A stretch of 64,000 nucleotides of DNA from Acidovorax sp. NCPPB 3576 (GTDB lineage: Bacteria > Pseudomonadota > Gammaproteobacteria > Burkholderiales > Burkholderiaceae_C), in the NCBI RefSeq assembly GCF_028473605.1, contig NZ_CP097267.1, positions 4,642,501 to 4,706,500 of the forward strand, given 5' to 3'. Under the pieces are notes generated by a model. The model saw only the letters and a program-made list of their open reading frames with translations. It had not been told where the DNA came from and searched no databases. Each line of letters starts with the position of its first letter. Within the stretch, counting starts at the first letter, position 1. Positions 49,634 through 57,694 of this stretch are shown one piece after another. Position numbers and translations under genes: made by a program.

Positions 49634-50731
49634 ATGCCTGCCAGCCCCCGCACCTTCACGCTCAGCGATTTCGACTTCACGCTGCCACCGCAGCTCATTG
49701 CCCAACACCCCGCCCCCGAACGCAGCGCCTCGCGCCTGCTCGATGGCCGCAGCACCGAGCCGGCCGACCGGGTCTTTCGCGACCTGCCCGGGCTGCTGCG
49801 CGCGGGCGACCTGCTGGTGTTCAACGACACGCGCGTGGTCAAGGCCCGCGTGTTCGGCGAAAAGGCCAGCGGCGGCAAGCTGGAACTGCTGATCGAGCGC
49901 GTGCTGACCGGCAACGAGGTGGTGGCCCATATGAAGGTGAGCAAGAAGCCCCTGCCCGGCGCCGTGGTGCACCTGGCGGGCGGGTTGGCCGGTGGCGGCT
50001 TCGACGCCACGCTGCTGTCGCGCTGGCCCGAGGACGACGGCCCGCTGTTTCGCTTCGCGCTGCGGGGCCCCGCGGGCGAGCCCCCCTACGACCTGATGGA
50101 GCGGCACGGCCACCTGCCGCTGCCGCCCTACATCGAGCGGCACCAGGAGGGCGGCGACGATCCCGATGCGGCCGAGGACGCGCAGCGCTACCAGACCGTC
50201 TTCGCCCGCGCCCCCGGCGCCGTGGCCGCGCCCACGGCGGCGTTGCACTTCGATGCCGGCGTGCTGGCCGACCTGGAGGACCGCGGCGTGGAGCGCGCCA
50301 GCGTCACGCTGCACGTGGGGGGCGGCACCTTCCAGCCCGTCAAGACCGAGAACCTGGCCGAGCACCAGATGCACAGCGAGTGGTACGAGGTGCCCCTGGC
50401 CACGCTGGCCGCGCTGGAGCGCTGCCGCCAGCGCGGAGGCCGCGTGGTGGCGGTGGGCACGACGACCGTGCGCACGCTCGAATCGTGGGCGCTGAGCGGC
50501 CAGGCCACGGGCGACACACGGATCTTCATCACGCCCGGTTTCGGCTTCCGGGTGGTGGACGTGCTGGTCACCAATTTCCACCTGCCCAAGAGCACGCTGA
50601 TGATGCTGGTGAGCGCCTTCGCGGGCTACGAGCATGTGATGGGCCTGTACCGCCACGCCATCGCGCAGGGATACCGCTTCTTCAGCTACGGCGACGCCAT
50701 GCTGCTGCAGCGCCCCCAGCCGGCGCACTGA
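49634..50731 (+). CDS. queA: S-adenosylmethionine:tRNA ribosyltransferase-isomerase
   Basis: 365 residues from the ATG at 49634 ([15 protein letters not shown]). QueA transfers the ribosyl group of SAM to preQ1 in tRNA, forming epoxyqueuosine. Seen: [24 protein letters not shown] at 13-36, the [11 protein letters not shown] segment, [13 protein letters not shown] and the C-terminal [19 protein letters not shown]. Upstream reading in the same frame is not coding. Confidence 0.97.
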   Translation: MPASPRTFTLSDFDFTLPPQLIAQHPAPERSASRLLDGRSTEPADRVFRDLPGLLRAGDLLVFNDTRVVKARVFGEKASGGKLELLIERVLTGNEVVAHMKVSKKPLPGAVVHLAGGLAGGGFDATLLSRWPEDDGPLFRFALRGPAGEPPYDLMERHGHLPLPPYIERHQEGGDDPDAAEDAQRYQTVFARAPGAVAAPTAALHFDAGVLADLEDRGVERASVTLHVGGGTFQPVKTENLAEHQMHSEWYEVPLATLAALERCRQRGGRVVAVGTTTVRTLESWALSGQATGDTRIFITPGFGFRVVDVLVTNFHLPKSTLMMLVSAFAGYEHVMGLYRHAIAQGYRFFSYGDAMLLQRPQPAH

Positions 50732-50750
50732 ACGCGGGGCCGCACGCGCC

Positions 50751-51662
50751 GTGACGCCCCACCCGCAGACGCCGCCTGCGCCGCTGCACGCCCTGCGCAG
50801 CCGCAGCGCCGCCGTGGCGGGCATCGGCCTCACCGTGGGCGCCTGCGCGTGCTTCGCGGTGCTGGACGCCACCACCAAATGGGTCAGCGCCGCCGTGCCG
50901 CTCTTCATGGCGCTGTGGCTGCGCTACCTGTTCCAGGCGCTGCTGACCACGGTGTTCGTGCTGCAGCGCGAAGGCGTGGCCGTGCTGCGCACCACGCAGC
51001 CGCGGTTCCAGGCGCTGCGCGCGGTGCTGTTCGCCGCCACGAGCCTGTTCGGGTTCATCAGCATCCAGCACCTGCCGCTGGCCGAGTTCACCGCCATCGT
51101 GGCGGCCACGCCGCTGTGCGTGACCCTGGTGGCCGCGCTGTGGCTGCACCAGCGCGTGAGCGCGCCGCGCTGGGCGCTGGTGGCCCTGGGGCTGGCGGGC
51201 ACGATGGCCATCATCCGCCCGGGGGGCGAATCCTTCACCTGGGCCATGCTGTGGCCGCTGTGCCTGCTGGCGACCGGCACGGGCTACCAGGTCATCAGCA
51301 GCAAGATGGCCGGGCACGAGAGCCCCGCCACCACGCAGCTCTATACCGGCTGGCTGGCGGCGGCCCTGGTGTCGCTGGGCGTGCCGTTCGTCTGGACCGA
51401 CATCGCGGACCCGTGGCTCTGGGCCGGCATGTTCGCGATGGGCCTGTCGAGCGCCGTGGGGCACATGCTGCTTTTGACGGCCTATGCGCGCACGACGCCG
51501 GTGACCATCGCGCCGTTCCTGTACAGCCAGATCGGCTTTGCGATGCTGGCCGGCTGGTTGCTGTTCCGGCACGTGCCGGATGCCTGGTCGCTGGCCGGCA
51601 TCGCAGCCATCGTGCTCAGCGGGGCGGCCAGCGCCTGGCTCACGGTGCGCGAGACGCGCTGA
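50751..51662 (+). CDS. EamA/DMT-family permease
   Basis: 303 residues from a GTG at 50751. Ten predicted membrane helices in two EamA repeats (about 20-145 and 160-295); seen are VGACACFAVLDATTKWV in the first repeat and the glycine-rich last helices. Family members export amino acids, bases or metabolites; the substrate here is unknown. It starts 19 bp after queA and is likely co-transcribed. Confidence 0.9.
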   Translation: MTPHPQTPPAPLHALRSRSAAVAGIGLTVGACACFAVLDATTKWVSAAVPLFMALWLRYLFQALLTTVFVLQREGVAVLRTTQPRFQALRAVLFAATSLFGFISIQHLPLAEFTAIVAATPLCVTLVAALWLHQRVSAPRWALVALGLAGTMAIIRPGGESFTWAMLWPLCLLATGTGYQVISSKMAGHESPATTQLYTGWLAAALVSLGVPFVWTDIADPWLWAGMFAMGLSSAVGHMLLLTAYARTTPVTIAPFLYSQIGFAMLAGWLLFRHVPDAWSLAGIAAIVLSGAASAWLTVRETR

Positions 51663-51713
51663 AACGGCGGTTTGGGGGTTTTGATGCCCACGCCGCCGTA
51701 TTGATTGCCTGTC

Positions 51714-51734
51714 TTGCTATTTATTTGATAGCAA
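51714..51734. repeat. Hairpin of the interspersed-repeat type in a convergent gap
   Basis: TTGCTAT-TTATTTG-ATAGCAA, perfect 7-bp stem, in the 73-bp gap between the convergent permease and gamma-glutamyltransferase genes. It shares the GCTAT...ATAGC end with the other copies but lacks the CTAGGGC block. It could serve as a bidirectional terminator. Confidence 0.55.
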
Positions 51735-51735
51735 A

Positions 51736-53355
51736 TTAAAAGGCAGCGGCGTGCCCGTCCTTGCGCGGGTCCGAGCCCGCGATGTAGATGCCGCCCTCGC
51801 GCAGCACGAGCTGGGCGCCGCCGAAGGCGAACACGCCGTGGCCCGACTCCACGGTGACCTCATGCCCCCGCGCGCGCAGCTCGGCCAGCACGGCGGGATC
51901 GAACCCCGGCTCCACGGCCACGCCCCGTCCGCCGGTGACCCGCCAGCGCGGCGCATCGGCGGCGGCCTGCGGGTTCTGCCCGTAGCGCAGCACGCGCAGG
52001 GCCATCTGCACATGGCCCTGCGACTGCATGGGACCGCCCATGACGCCGAAGGCCATGCGCGGCGTGCCGTCGGCATGCATGGCGAAGGCCGGAATGATGG
52101 TGTGCGAGGGGCGCTTGCGCGGGCCCACCTCGTTGGCATGGCCCGGCACCAGGCTGAAGCCGTGGCCCCGGTTCTGCAGGCTGATGCCCGTGCCCGGCAC
52201 CACCACGCCCGATCCGAAGCCCATGTAGTTGGACTGGATGAACGACACCATCATCCCCGACGCATCGGCGGCCGCCAGGTACACCGTGCCGCCGCGGCGC
52301 GGTGCGCCATGGCCGGGATCGCCCGCGCGCGCCGGGTCGATGTGCAGCGCACGCTCGCGCAGGTAGGCCGGCTCCAGCAGGTCGCGCGGCGCCACGCGCA
52401 TCGCGTCGATGTCGGCGTTGTGTTCGTACAGGTCGGCCAGCGCGAGCTTCATGGCCTCGATGCTGGCGTGCACCGTCTCCACGTCGTCCACGGGCCGAGT
52501 GCCGATGCCCACGGCGTCGAGCAGCCCCAGCGCGATCAGCGCGGCGATGCCCTGGCCGTTGGGCGGGATTTCATGGACGACCGCATCGCCGAACGGCTGG
52601 CTCACCGTGCCCACCCAGTCGGCCTGGTGCGCGGCGAGGTCGTCCTCGGTCATCGCGCCGCCATTCGCCTGCGCGTGGGCGGCCATCTGGCGGGCCAGCG
52701 TGCCGCGGTAGAAGGCCTCGCCGCCGGTTTCGGCGATCCGCTCCAGCGTGCGGGCATGCGCTTCGCTGCGGAAGATCTCGCCCGCGCGCGGCGCCCGCCC
52801 GCCGGGCATGAAGCACTCCGCGAAACCCGGCTGGGCGCCCAGCCGGTCCGCCCCCAGCGCCCACTGCGTGGCGATGATGGGCGAGACGGGAAAACCGCCG
52901 CGCGCGTATTCGATGGCGGGCTGCGCCAGTTGCGCGAACGGCAGCTTGCCCAGCCGCTTCGACAGCGCGACCCAGGCCGAGACCGCGCCGGGCACGGTCA
53001 CGGTGTTCCAGCCGGACTCGGGAATGCCGCCGCGCTGGGCGAAGTACCCGGGCGTCCAGGCCGCCGGCGAGCGGCCCGAGGCATTGAGTCCGTGCAGTTC
53101 CTTGCCATCCCACACGATGGCGAAGCCATCGCTGCCGATGCCGCAGCCCGTGGGCTCCACCACGGTCAGCGCCATGGCCGTGGCAATGGCCGCGTCCACC
53201 GCATTGCCGCCGGCCATCAGCATGCGCAGCCCGGCCTGGGCGGCCAGGGGCTGCGAGGCGGACACGATGTTGCGGCCCATGACGGGGCTGCGCTGCGAGG
53301 CATAGGGCTGGCCCCAGTCGAGGGCGGTGGCGTTCGGTGGGGGCGCTTGGGTCAT
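51736..53355 (-). CDS. Gamma-glutamyltransferase family protein
   Basis: 539 residues. N-terminal nucleophile hydrolase that should self-cleave before T357 (RRGGTVYLAAAD), the catalytic threonine. NASGRSP, GGNAVDAAIATAMAL and MGGPMQSQGHVQ are family segments. There is no signal peptide, unlike periplasmic GGT of E. coli, so it is the cytosolic YwrD-like branch. The gene lies 40 bp after the interrupted Bug receptor gene on the same strand, an arrangement suggesting uptake and cleavage of a gamma-glutamyl or related compound. Confidence 0.9.
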   Translation of the reverse strand: MTQAPPPNATALDWGQPYASQRSPVMGRNIVSASQPLAAQAGLRMLMAGGNAVDAAIATAMALTVVEPTGCGIGSDGFAIVWDGKELHGLNASGRSPAAWTPGYFAQRGGIPESGWNTVTVPGAVSAWVALSKRLGKLPFAQLAQPAIEYARGGFPVSPIIATQWALGADRLGAQPGFAECFMPGGRAPRAGEIFRSEAHARTLERIAETGGEAFYRGTLARQMAAHAQANGGAMTEDDLAAHQADWVGTVSQPFGDAVVHEIPPNGQGIAALIALGLLDAVGIGTRPVDDVETVHASIEAMKLALADLYEHNADIDAMRVAPRDLLEPAYLRERALHIDPARAGDPGHGAPRRGGTVYLAAADASGMMVSFIQSNYMGFGSGVVVPGTGISLQNRGHGFSLVPGHANEVGPRKRPSHTIIPAFAMHADGTPRMAFGVMGGPMQSQGHVQMALRVLRYGQNPQAAADAPRWRVTGGRGVAVEPGFDPAVLAELRARGHEVTVESGHGVFAFGGAQLVLREGGIYIAGSDPRKDGHAAAF

Positions 53356-53395
53356 GTCTTGTCTCCTTGGGTTGGGGAAGGCGCTCGGGGCGGGC

Positions 53396-54379
53396 TCATT
53401 GTTCCAGGGTGATCTTGCGCTCGCGGATCACGGCGGCCCAGCGCGCGCTGTCGGCCTGCACCATGGCCGCGAACTGCGCCGCCGTGCTGGGCCGGGCCGG
53501 CTCGACGCCCAGCTTGGCGAGGCTGGCGACGACGTCCGGGGACTGCATGGCCTTGGCGAAGGCCTGGTGGATGCGCTCCACCAGCGCGGGCGGCGCGCCG
53601 GCCGGCGCGTACACGCCGAACCAGGTCACCGACGAATAGCCGGGCAGGCCGGACTCCGCCAGCGTGGGCAGTTCGGGCGCGAGCGCGCTGCGCTGCTCGC
53701 TGGTCACGGCCAGGGCCCGCAGGCGGCCGCTCTTCACATGGGGCATGCCGGTGGGAATCGAGTCGAACAGCACATGCACCTGGCCCGTCGCCAGGTCGGC
53801 GATCGACTGGGCCGTGCCCTTGTACGGCACGTGCGTCATCTCGATGCCGGCCTGCGCGCTGAAGGCCGCGGCGTTCAGGTGCACGATGGTGCCGTTGCCG
53901 CTGCTGGCGTAATTGAGCCGGCCGGGGTGCGCCTTGGCGTAGGCGATCAGGTCCGCCACCGATTTGACCGGCAGCGAGGGCGTGACCAGCAGCACGCTGG
54001 CGGCGTCCGCCACATGGGCGACGGGCGTGAAATCCTTGCGCGGGTCATAGGCCAGGCGCGGCATCAGGTGGGGCGAGATCGCGTGCGTGCTGCTGGTGGT
54101 CAGCAGCAGCGTGTAGCCGTCGGCCGGGGCCTTGGCGGCTTCGGCCGCGCCGATGGTGCCGCCCGCGCCGGGCCGGTTGTCCACCACCATCTGCTGGCCC
54201 AGGTCCTGCGACACGCGCTGCGTGACCACGCGCGCCACCAGATCGGTGGCCCCGCTGGCCGGAAACGGCACGATCACGCGCACGGGGTGGCTGGGCCAGG
54301 ACTACGCCAGGGCCCCGCCGGCCATCGCGGCGAGCGACAGCGCAGCGAGCAGGCGACGGCTGAATTTCACAAAGGGCAT
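53396..54379 (-). pseudogene. Bug-family tripartite tricarboxylate receptor, interrupted by an amber codon
   Basis: The frame starts at the ATG at 54379 and encodes a complete 25-residue signal peptide ending GGALA, then TAG (54302-54304), then continues in the same frame with SWPSHPVRVIVPFPASGATD and an intact Bug receptor (about 300 residues) to 53396. Bug receptors are periplasmic binding proteins of TTT transporters and normally read ALA-Q-(A/S)WP here; one C-to-T change of CAG gives this TAG. Without readthrough no exported protein is made. The only alternative starts lie after the signal peptide. LysR gene 54542 is divergent. Confidence 0.85.
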
Positions 54380-54541
54380 GGGGCACTCCGATCGGGCAAG
54401 CGGCAAAAGGGGCCATCTTAGGAATCGGCGTGCCCGCTGACCAACAGCAATTCGGCAATGCCCTTTGCCGCAACGGCAAAGCACTCGATACTTTGCACCT
54501 TCCCGAGCAAACCCTTCGGAGCCTTCCGCGCCTTCTCCGCC

Positions 54542-55450
54542 ATGCGAGCCCACCTGCTGCAAGACACCGCCCTGCGCTACTTCCTGGAAGTGGCGCAATG
54601 CGGATCGCTGACCGAAGCCTCCGCCCGGCTGCACGTGGCCGCATCGGCCCTGAGCCGCCAGATCGCGGGGCTGGAGGCGCAGCTGGGCACGCCGCTGTTC
54701 GAGCGGCACCCGCGCGGCATGGTGCTGACGGCGGCCGGCGAGATCCTCGCCACGCATGCTCGGCGCGCCGGGCTGGACGCCGAGCGCGCAATGGGCGAGA
54801 TCGGCGCGCTGCTCGGGCTGCGGGCGGGCCAGGTGCGCCTGGCCACCTCCGATGTCTTCGCCAACGAGCTGGTGCCGCGGCTGTGCGTGGACTTCCAGCG
54901 GGACCATGCAGGCATCCGGTTCACGGTGACGGCGCTGCCCACCGCCCAGGTGCCGGAGGCCGTGCGCACGGGCGTGGCCGACATCGGCCTGTGCTTCAGC
55001 CGTGCGCCGCAGCCCGGCATCCAGGTGGCCCACCGCCAGAGCGCGCCCGTGCTGGCCATGCTGCCGCCCGGGCACCCGCTGGCCGGCGCCGGCCCCGTGA
55101 GCCTGGTGCAGATGGCCCGGTACCCGCTGGCCCTGCCGCCGCCGGAGACCATCGTGCGCCAGATGATCGACATCGTGTGCAGCCGCCAGGGCCTGCAGCT
55201 GGAGCCCGTTCTGGTCAGCAACCACGCCCGCACGGTGCTGGAGTTCGTGGCGCACGGCGGCGGCGTGTCGGTGTCGAGCGAAGTCGCCACGCGCCATGCC
55301 ATGGCCGCAGGCGCCATCGTGGCGCGGCCCCTCGGCGACCCGGGCCTGGACCTGCGCGACATCGAAGTGCAGACCCTCGCCGGCCGCGCGCTGCCCGTGG
55401 CCGCACAGGCCTTTCTGGAGCGGCTGAAAGAACAGTTGGCGGGATGGTGA
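54542..55450 (+). CDS. LysR-family transcriptional regulator
   Basis: 302 residues from the ATG at 54542 (MRAHLLQDTALRYFLEVAQCGS). N-terminal helix-turn-helix (about 20-55, SLTEASARLHVAASALSRQIAGLEAQLG) and a C-terminal effector-binding domain. It is divergent from the Bug receptor/gamma-glutamyltransferase pair with a 162-bp gap, so it is the probable regulator of that operon. Inducer unknown. Confidence 0.92.
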   Translation: MRAHLLQDTALRYFLEVAQCGSLTEASARLHVAASALSRQIAGLEAQLGTPLFERHPRGMVLTAAGEILATHARRAGLDAERAMGEIGALLGLRAGQVRLATSDVFANELVPRLCVDFQRDHAGIRFTVTALPTAQVPEAVRTGVADIGLCFSRAPQPGIQVAHRQSAPVLAMLPPGHPLAGAGPVSLVQMARYPLALPPPETIVRQMIDIVCSRQGLQLEPVLVSNHARTVLEFVAHGGGVSVSSEVATRHAMAAGAIVARPLGDPGLDLRDIEVQTLAGRALPVAAQAFLERLKEQLAGW

Positions 55451-55474
55451 CGGACTGCAGCGCAGGCCGAGGGA

Positions 55475-57655
55475 TCAGCCGGGGGCCATGCGGTGCTGCA
55501 GTGCCTTCAGCACCTCGGCGTCCAGCCTGCCCCGGTGCACGCTGTGCAGGGCGTCGTTGAGCAACTCCCAGGTCGGCCCCTTGCCCCGCTGATCGGCAGT
55601 TTTCACATGAAACGCGTCCAGGGCTTCGAAAGGCACGGTGCGGCACGCCTCGGCCGTGATCGGCGCCTTGGCATGCAAATGCACGTAGAGCGCGGGCGCG
55701 GGCCGGCCATCCGCCAGCTTTCCCGTATCGATCTTCACTTCGAACAGGGTGCCGTGGCGGTGGTCGGGGTCGCCTTGCGATGGCAGCTTGCGGGGAGCGC
55801 CGATCCGCAAAGCCGGCCCTTGCGCCTCGGCGTCCGTCGCCATGTTGAGCAGGTGCGACACGTGCTTCAGGTCCGGGTACGGAAAGGTCTTGATCAGATC
55901 GGCCCCGATGGCATCGACGGACCGGTGCAGTCCCTCGATCGCCGCGATGCGCTCATTCAGCGCCCGGAGCGCGTCCGAGACCGATGGCATCCCCGCCACG
56001 CCCGCCGCCGCCAGTTGCTCGCGCCTGGCCCGCCACTGCCCCCGTACGCCGAACCATCCATCGAGCGTTTGCCGCATCTGCCGCGCGGCGCTCAGCGGCT
56101 CGGTGCGCGGGTCCATCTCTGCGCTGATCGCAGAAGCGTCCTTGTGCATCGATTCGGCTAGCGCCAACAAGTCGCCAGGCCCGCGCAGCCTGTCGAGCTT
56201 TGGCGCAGGGAACGTTTTCAGACGCTCCTGGGCCAGCTCCAGCACGACCGCCTGATGCAGGGACAGCGCAGGGGCAGTCTCCTGAGCCGCCTTGTTGCGC
56301 GCGAAGGCTTTGCGTGCCTTGCCCGTACCGGAGCGCTTGGGCCGCGTTGCGGAAGCGGAACCGGACGCGGCGGTTTCTTCTAACACCGAATCGCTCTGCG
56401 CATCGTCGTCCGGCAACGCTGCGGTTTCGCGTCGCGTCGGATGTCCCAGGAATGTGTTGCCTTCCAGCAGCTTGCCAACGGTGTAGGAGACTTTGTGGGC
56501 GTTCAGCACCGCATCGCACTGCTGGGCCAGCGCGCCGATGGCGGCTACCAGCCGCTTGGCGAAGTCGAGAACGCCGGACTGCGAAGCACCGGTTTCGGTG
56601 TCGAAGTGGCGACTCGCAAGCACGATGAATGTCTCGGCGTGCTCACGCAAAAGCAAAGCGCCGTTTTCCATGCGGCTCACCATCGGTTGCTGCCGGGGGA
56701 TGCGGGCGTCCTGCAGCAGGTCGATTGCAGGGGCGTCCGACAGGTTTGCCGCACAGGTCAGCAGTGCGACGGTCTCTCGCAGAAGCTCCGTGCTATTCAA
56801 GCCTTCTGCAACCACCATGCGATTGCCCAGTGTCCAGATCTGCTCCTTGTGCAGATCGAACGCTCTCATCCGCAGATTCGTGAGCGTGAGGATGGCCTCC
56901 TTCAAGTTCTCGGTCATCGTCGGATAGGCCTTGAGATGGGCGGGCGCACTCAGGTTTTCGATCGCCTCGGAAGTCGCACGGAGATAGGGTTCGATCGCCT
57001 CGACGGCGAAATCAACCTGACCGAGGTAGGCATGCAGGTCGCGGTCCAGCGCTGGCAGGTCCACCGGCTCCGAGCGCGCCTGGAGCATGCGCTGCGAAAG
57101 CGAGTAGCCTGCCTTGGCAGGCAATGGAGGAAGGTAGCCCACCAAGGTGGCGGCCAGCGCTGCGCGCTTGTTGTAGAGGGCCACGAACGATGTTCGTCCG
57201 TCCTCACCGGCCCGGTGAAATTCGGTCATCTCCTTGAAGGCCGCAATGCCGCGATCTGCCGACTGAAAGGCCGTCCACAACGTGCGCTGCTGTTTCTCGA
57301 CCGTGACGAGCCCGCGCGTCCAAAGCTGGTCGAAAGTACGGAGATAAGCCATTGCACCGTCAACCGTCTGGGCGGCGGCCATGGCTGCCTGCTTTTTTTC
57401 GTGTTTCTCAAGCTGCTGTTGCTGCGCCGGCGTCGGTACCCGCTGCGCGGGCAACTGCGCACGGGGCGCAGGCGCCCCATGGCTCGCCGCGGCGCCGCTG
57501 GACCGGGGGACAAGGCACTCCGTCAAGTGACTGGATGGGCTGGCCGACACGCTGGCATGCTGGTCGTCAGCGGGCACTGCCGCCTGATCCTGCACAGCGC
57601 GATGGCCGCGGTCGTTCCGAGAGGTGCCTGCCGATTGCACGCGTTCGCCGGACAC
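55475..57655 (-). CDS. Candidate type III effector, paralogue 2
   Basis: 726 residues from a GTG at 57655, with AGAAGGG upstream; an in-frame TAG lies 5 codons earlier, so this is the first possible start. The N-terminal 90 residues are rich in Ser, Ala, Gln and Pro without a Sec signal. The rest is helical and aligns along its whole length with the protein encoded at 57695-59875: DLLQDARIP, VLNAHKVSYTVGKL, then the C-terminal block QGDPDHRHGTLFEVKI and FHVKTADQRGKGPTWELLNDAL. It follows that gene after 39 bp and should be read from the same PIP-box promoter. I do not recognise a catalytic motif. Confidence 0.75.
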   Translation of the reverse strand: MSGERVQSAGTSRNDRGHRAVQDQAAVPADDQHASVSASPSSHLTECLVPRSSGAAASHGAPAPRAQLPAQRVPTPAQQQQLEKHEKKQAAMAAAQTVDGAMAYLRTFDQLWTRGLVTVEKQQRTLWTAFQSADRGIAAFKEMTEFHRAGEDGRTSFVALYNKRAALAATLVGYLPPLPAKAGYSLSQRMLQARSEPVDLPALDRDLHAYLGQVDFAVEAIEPYLRATSEAIENLSAPAHLKAYPTMTENLKEAILTLTNLRMRAFDLHKEQIWTLGNRMVVAEGLNSTELLRETVALLTCAANLSDAPAIDLLQDARIPRQQPMVSRMENGALLLREHAETFIVLASRHFDTETGASQSGVLDFAKRLVAAIGALAQQCDAVLNAHKVSYTVGKLLEGNTFLGHPTRRETAALPDDDAQSDSVLEETAASGSASATRPKRSGTGKARKAFARNKAAQETAPALSLHQAVVLELAQERLKTFPAPKLDRLRGPGDLLALAESMHKDASAISAEMDPRTEPLSAARQMRQTLDGWFGVRGQWRARREQLAAAGVAGMPSVSDALRALNERIAAIEGLHRSVDAIGADLIKTFPYPDLKHVSHLLNMATDAEAQGPALRIGAPRKLPSQGDPDHRHGTLFEVKIDTGKLADGRPAPALYVHLHAKAPITAEACRTVPFEALDAFHVKTADQRGKGPTWELLNDALHSVHRGRLDAEVLKALQHRMAPG

Positions 57656-57694
57656 GGGCCTACCCTTCTAACGCGATAGGCAAGGGCTGCAAAC

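Noticed and set aside
54283..54379. Treating the Bug receptor as a normal gene starting after the amber codon
   Set aside because: That start would remove the signal peptide required for a periplasmic receptor, while the upstream frame encodes an ideal one.
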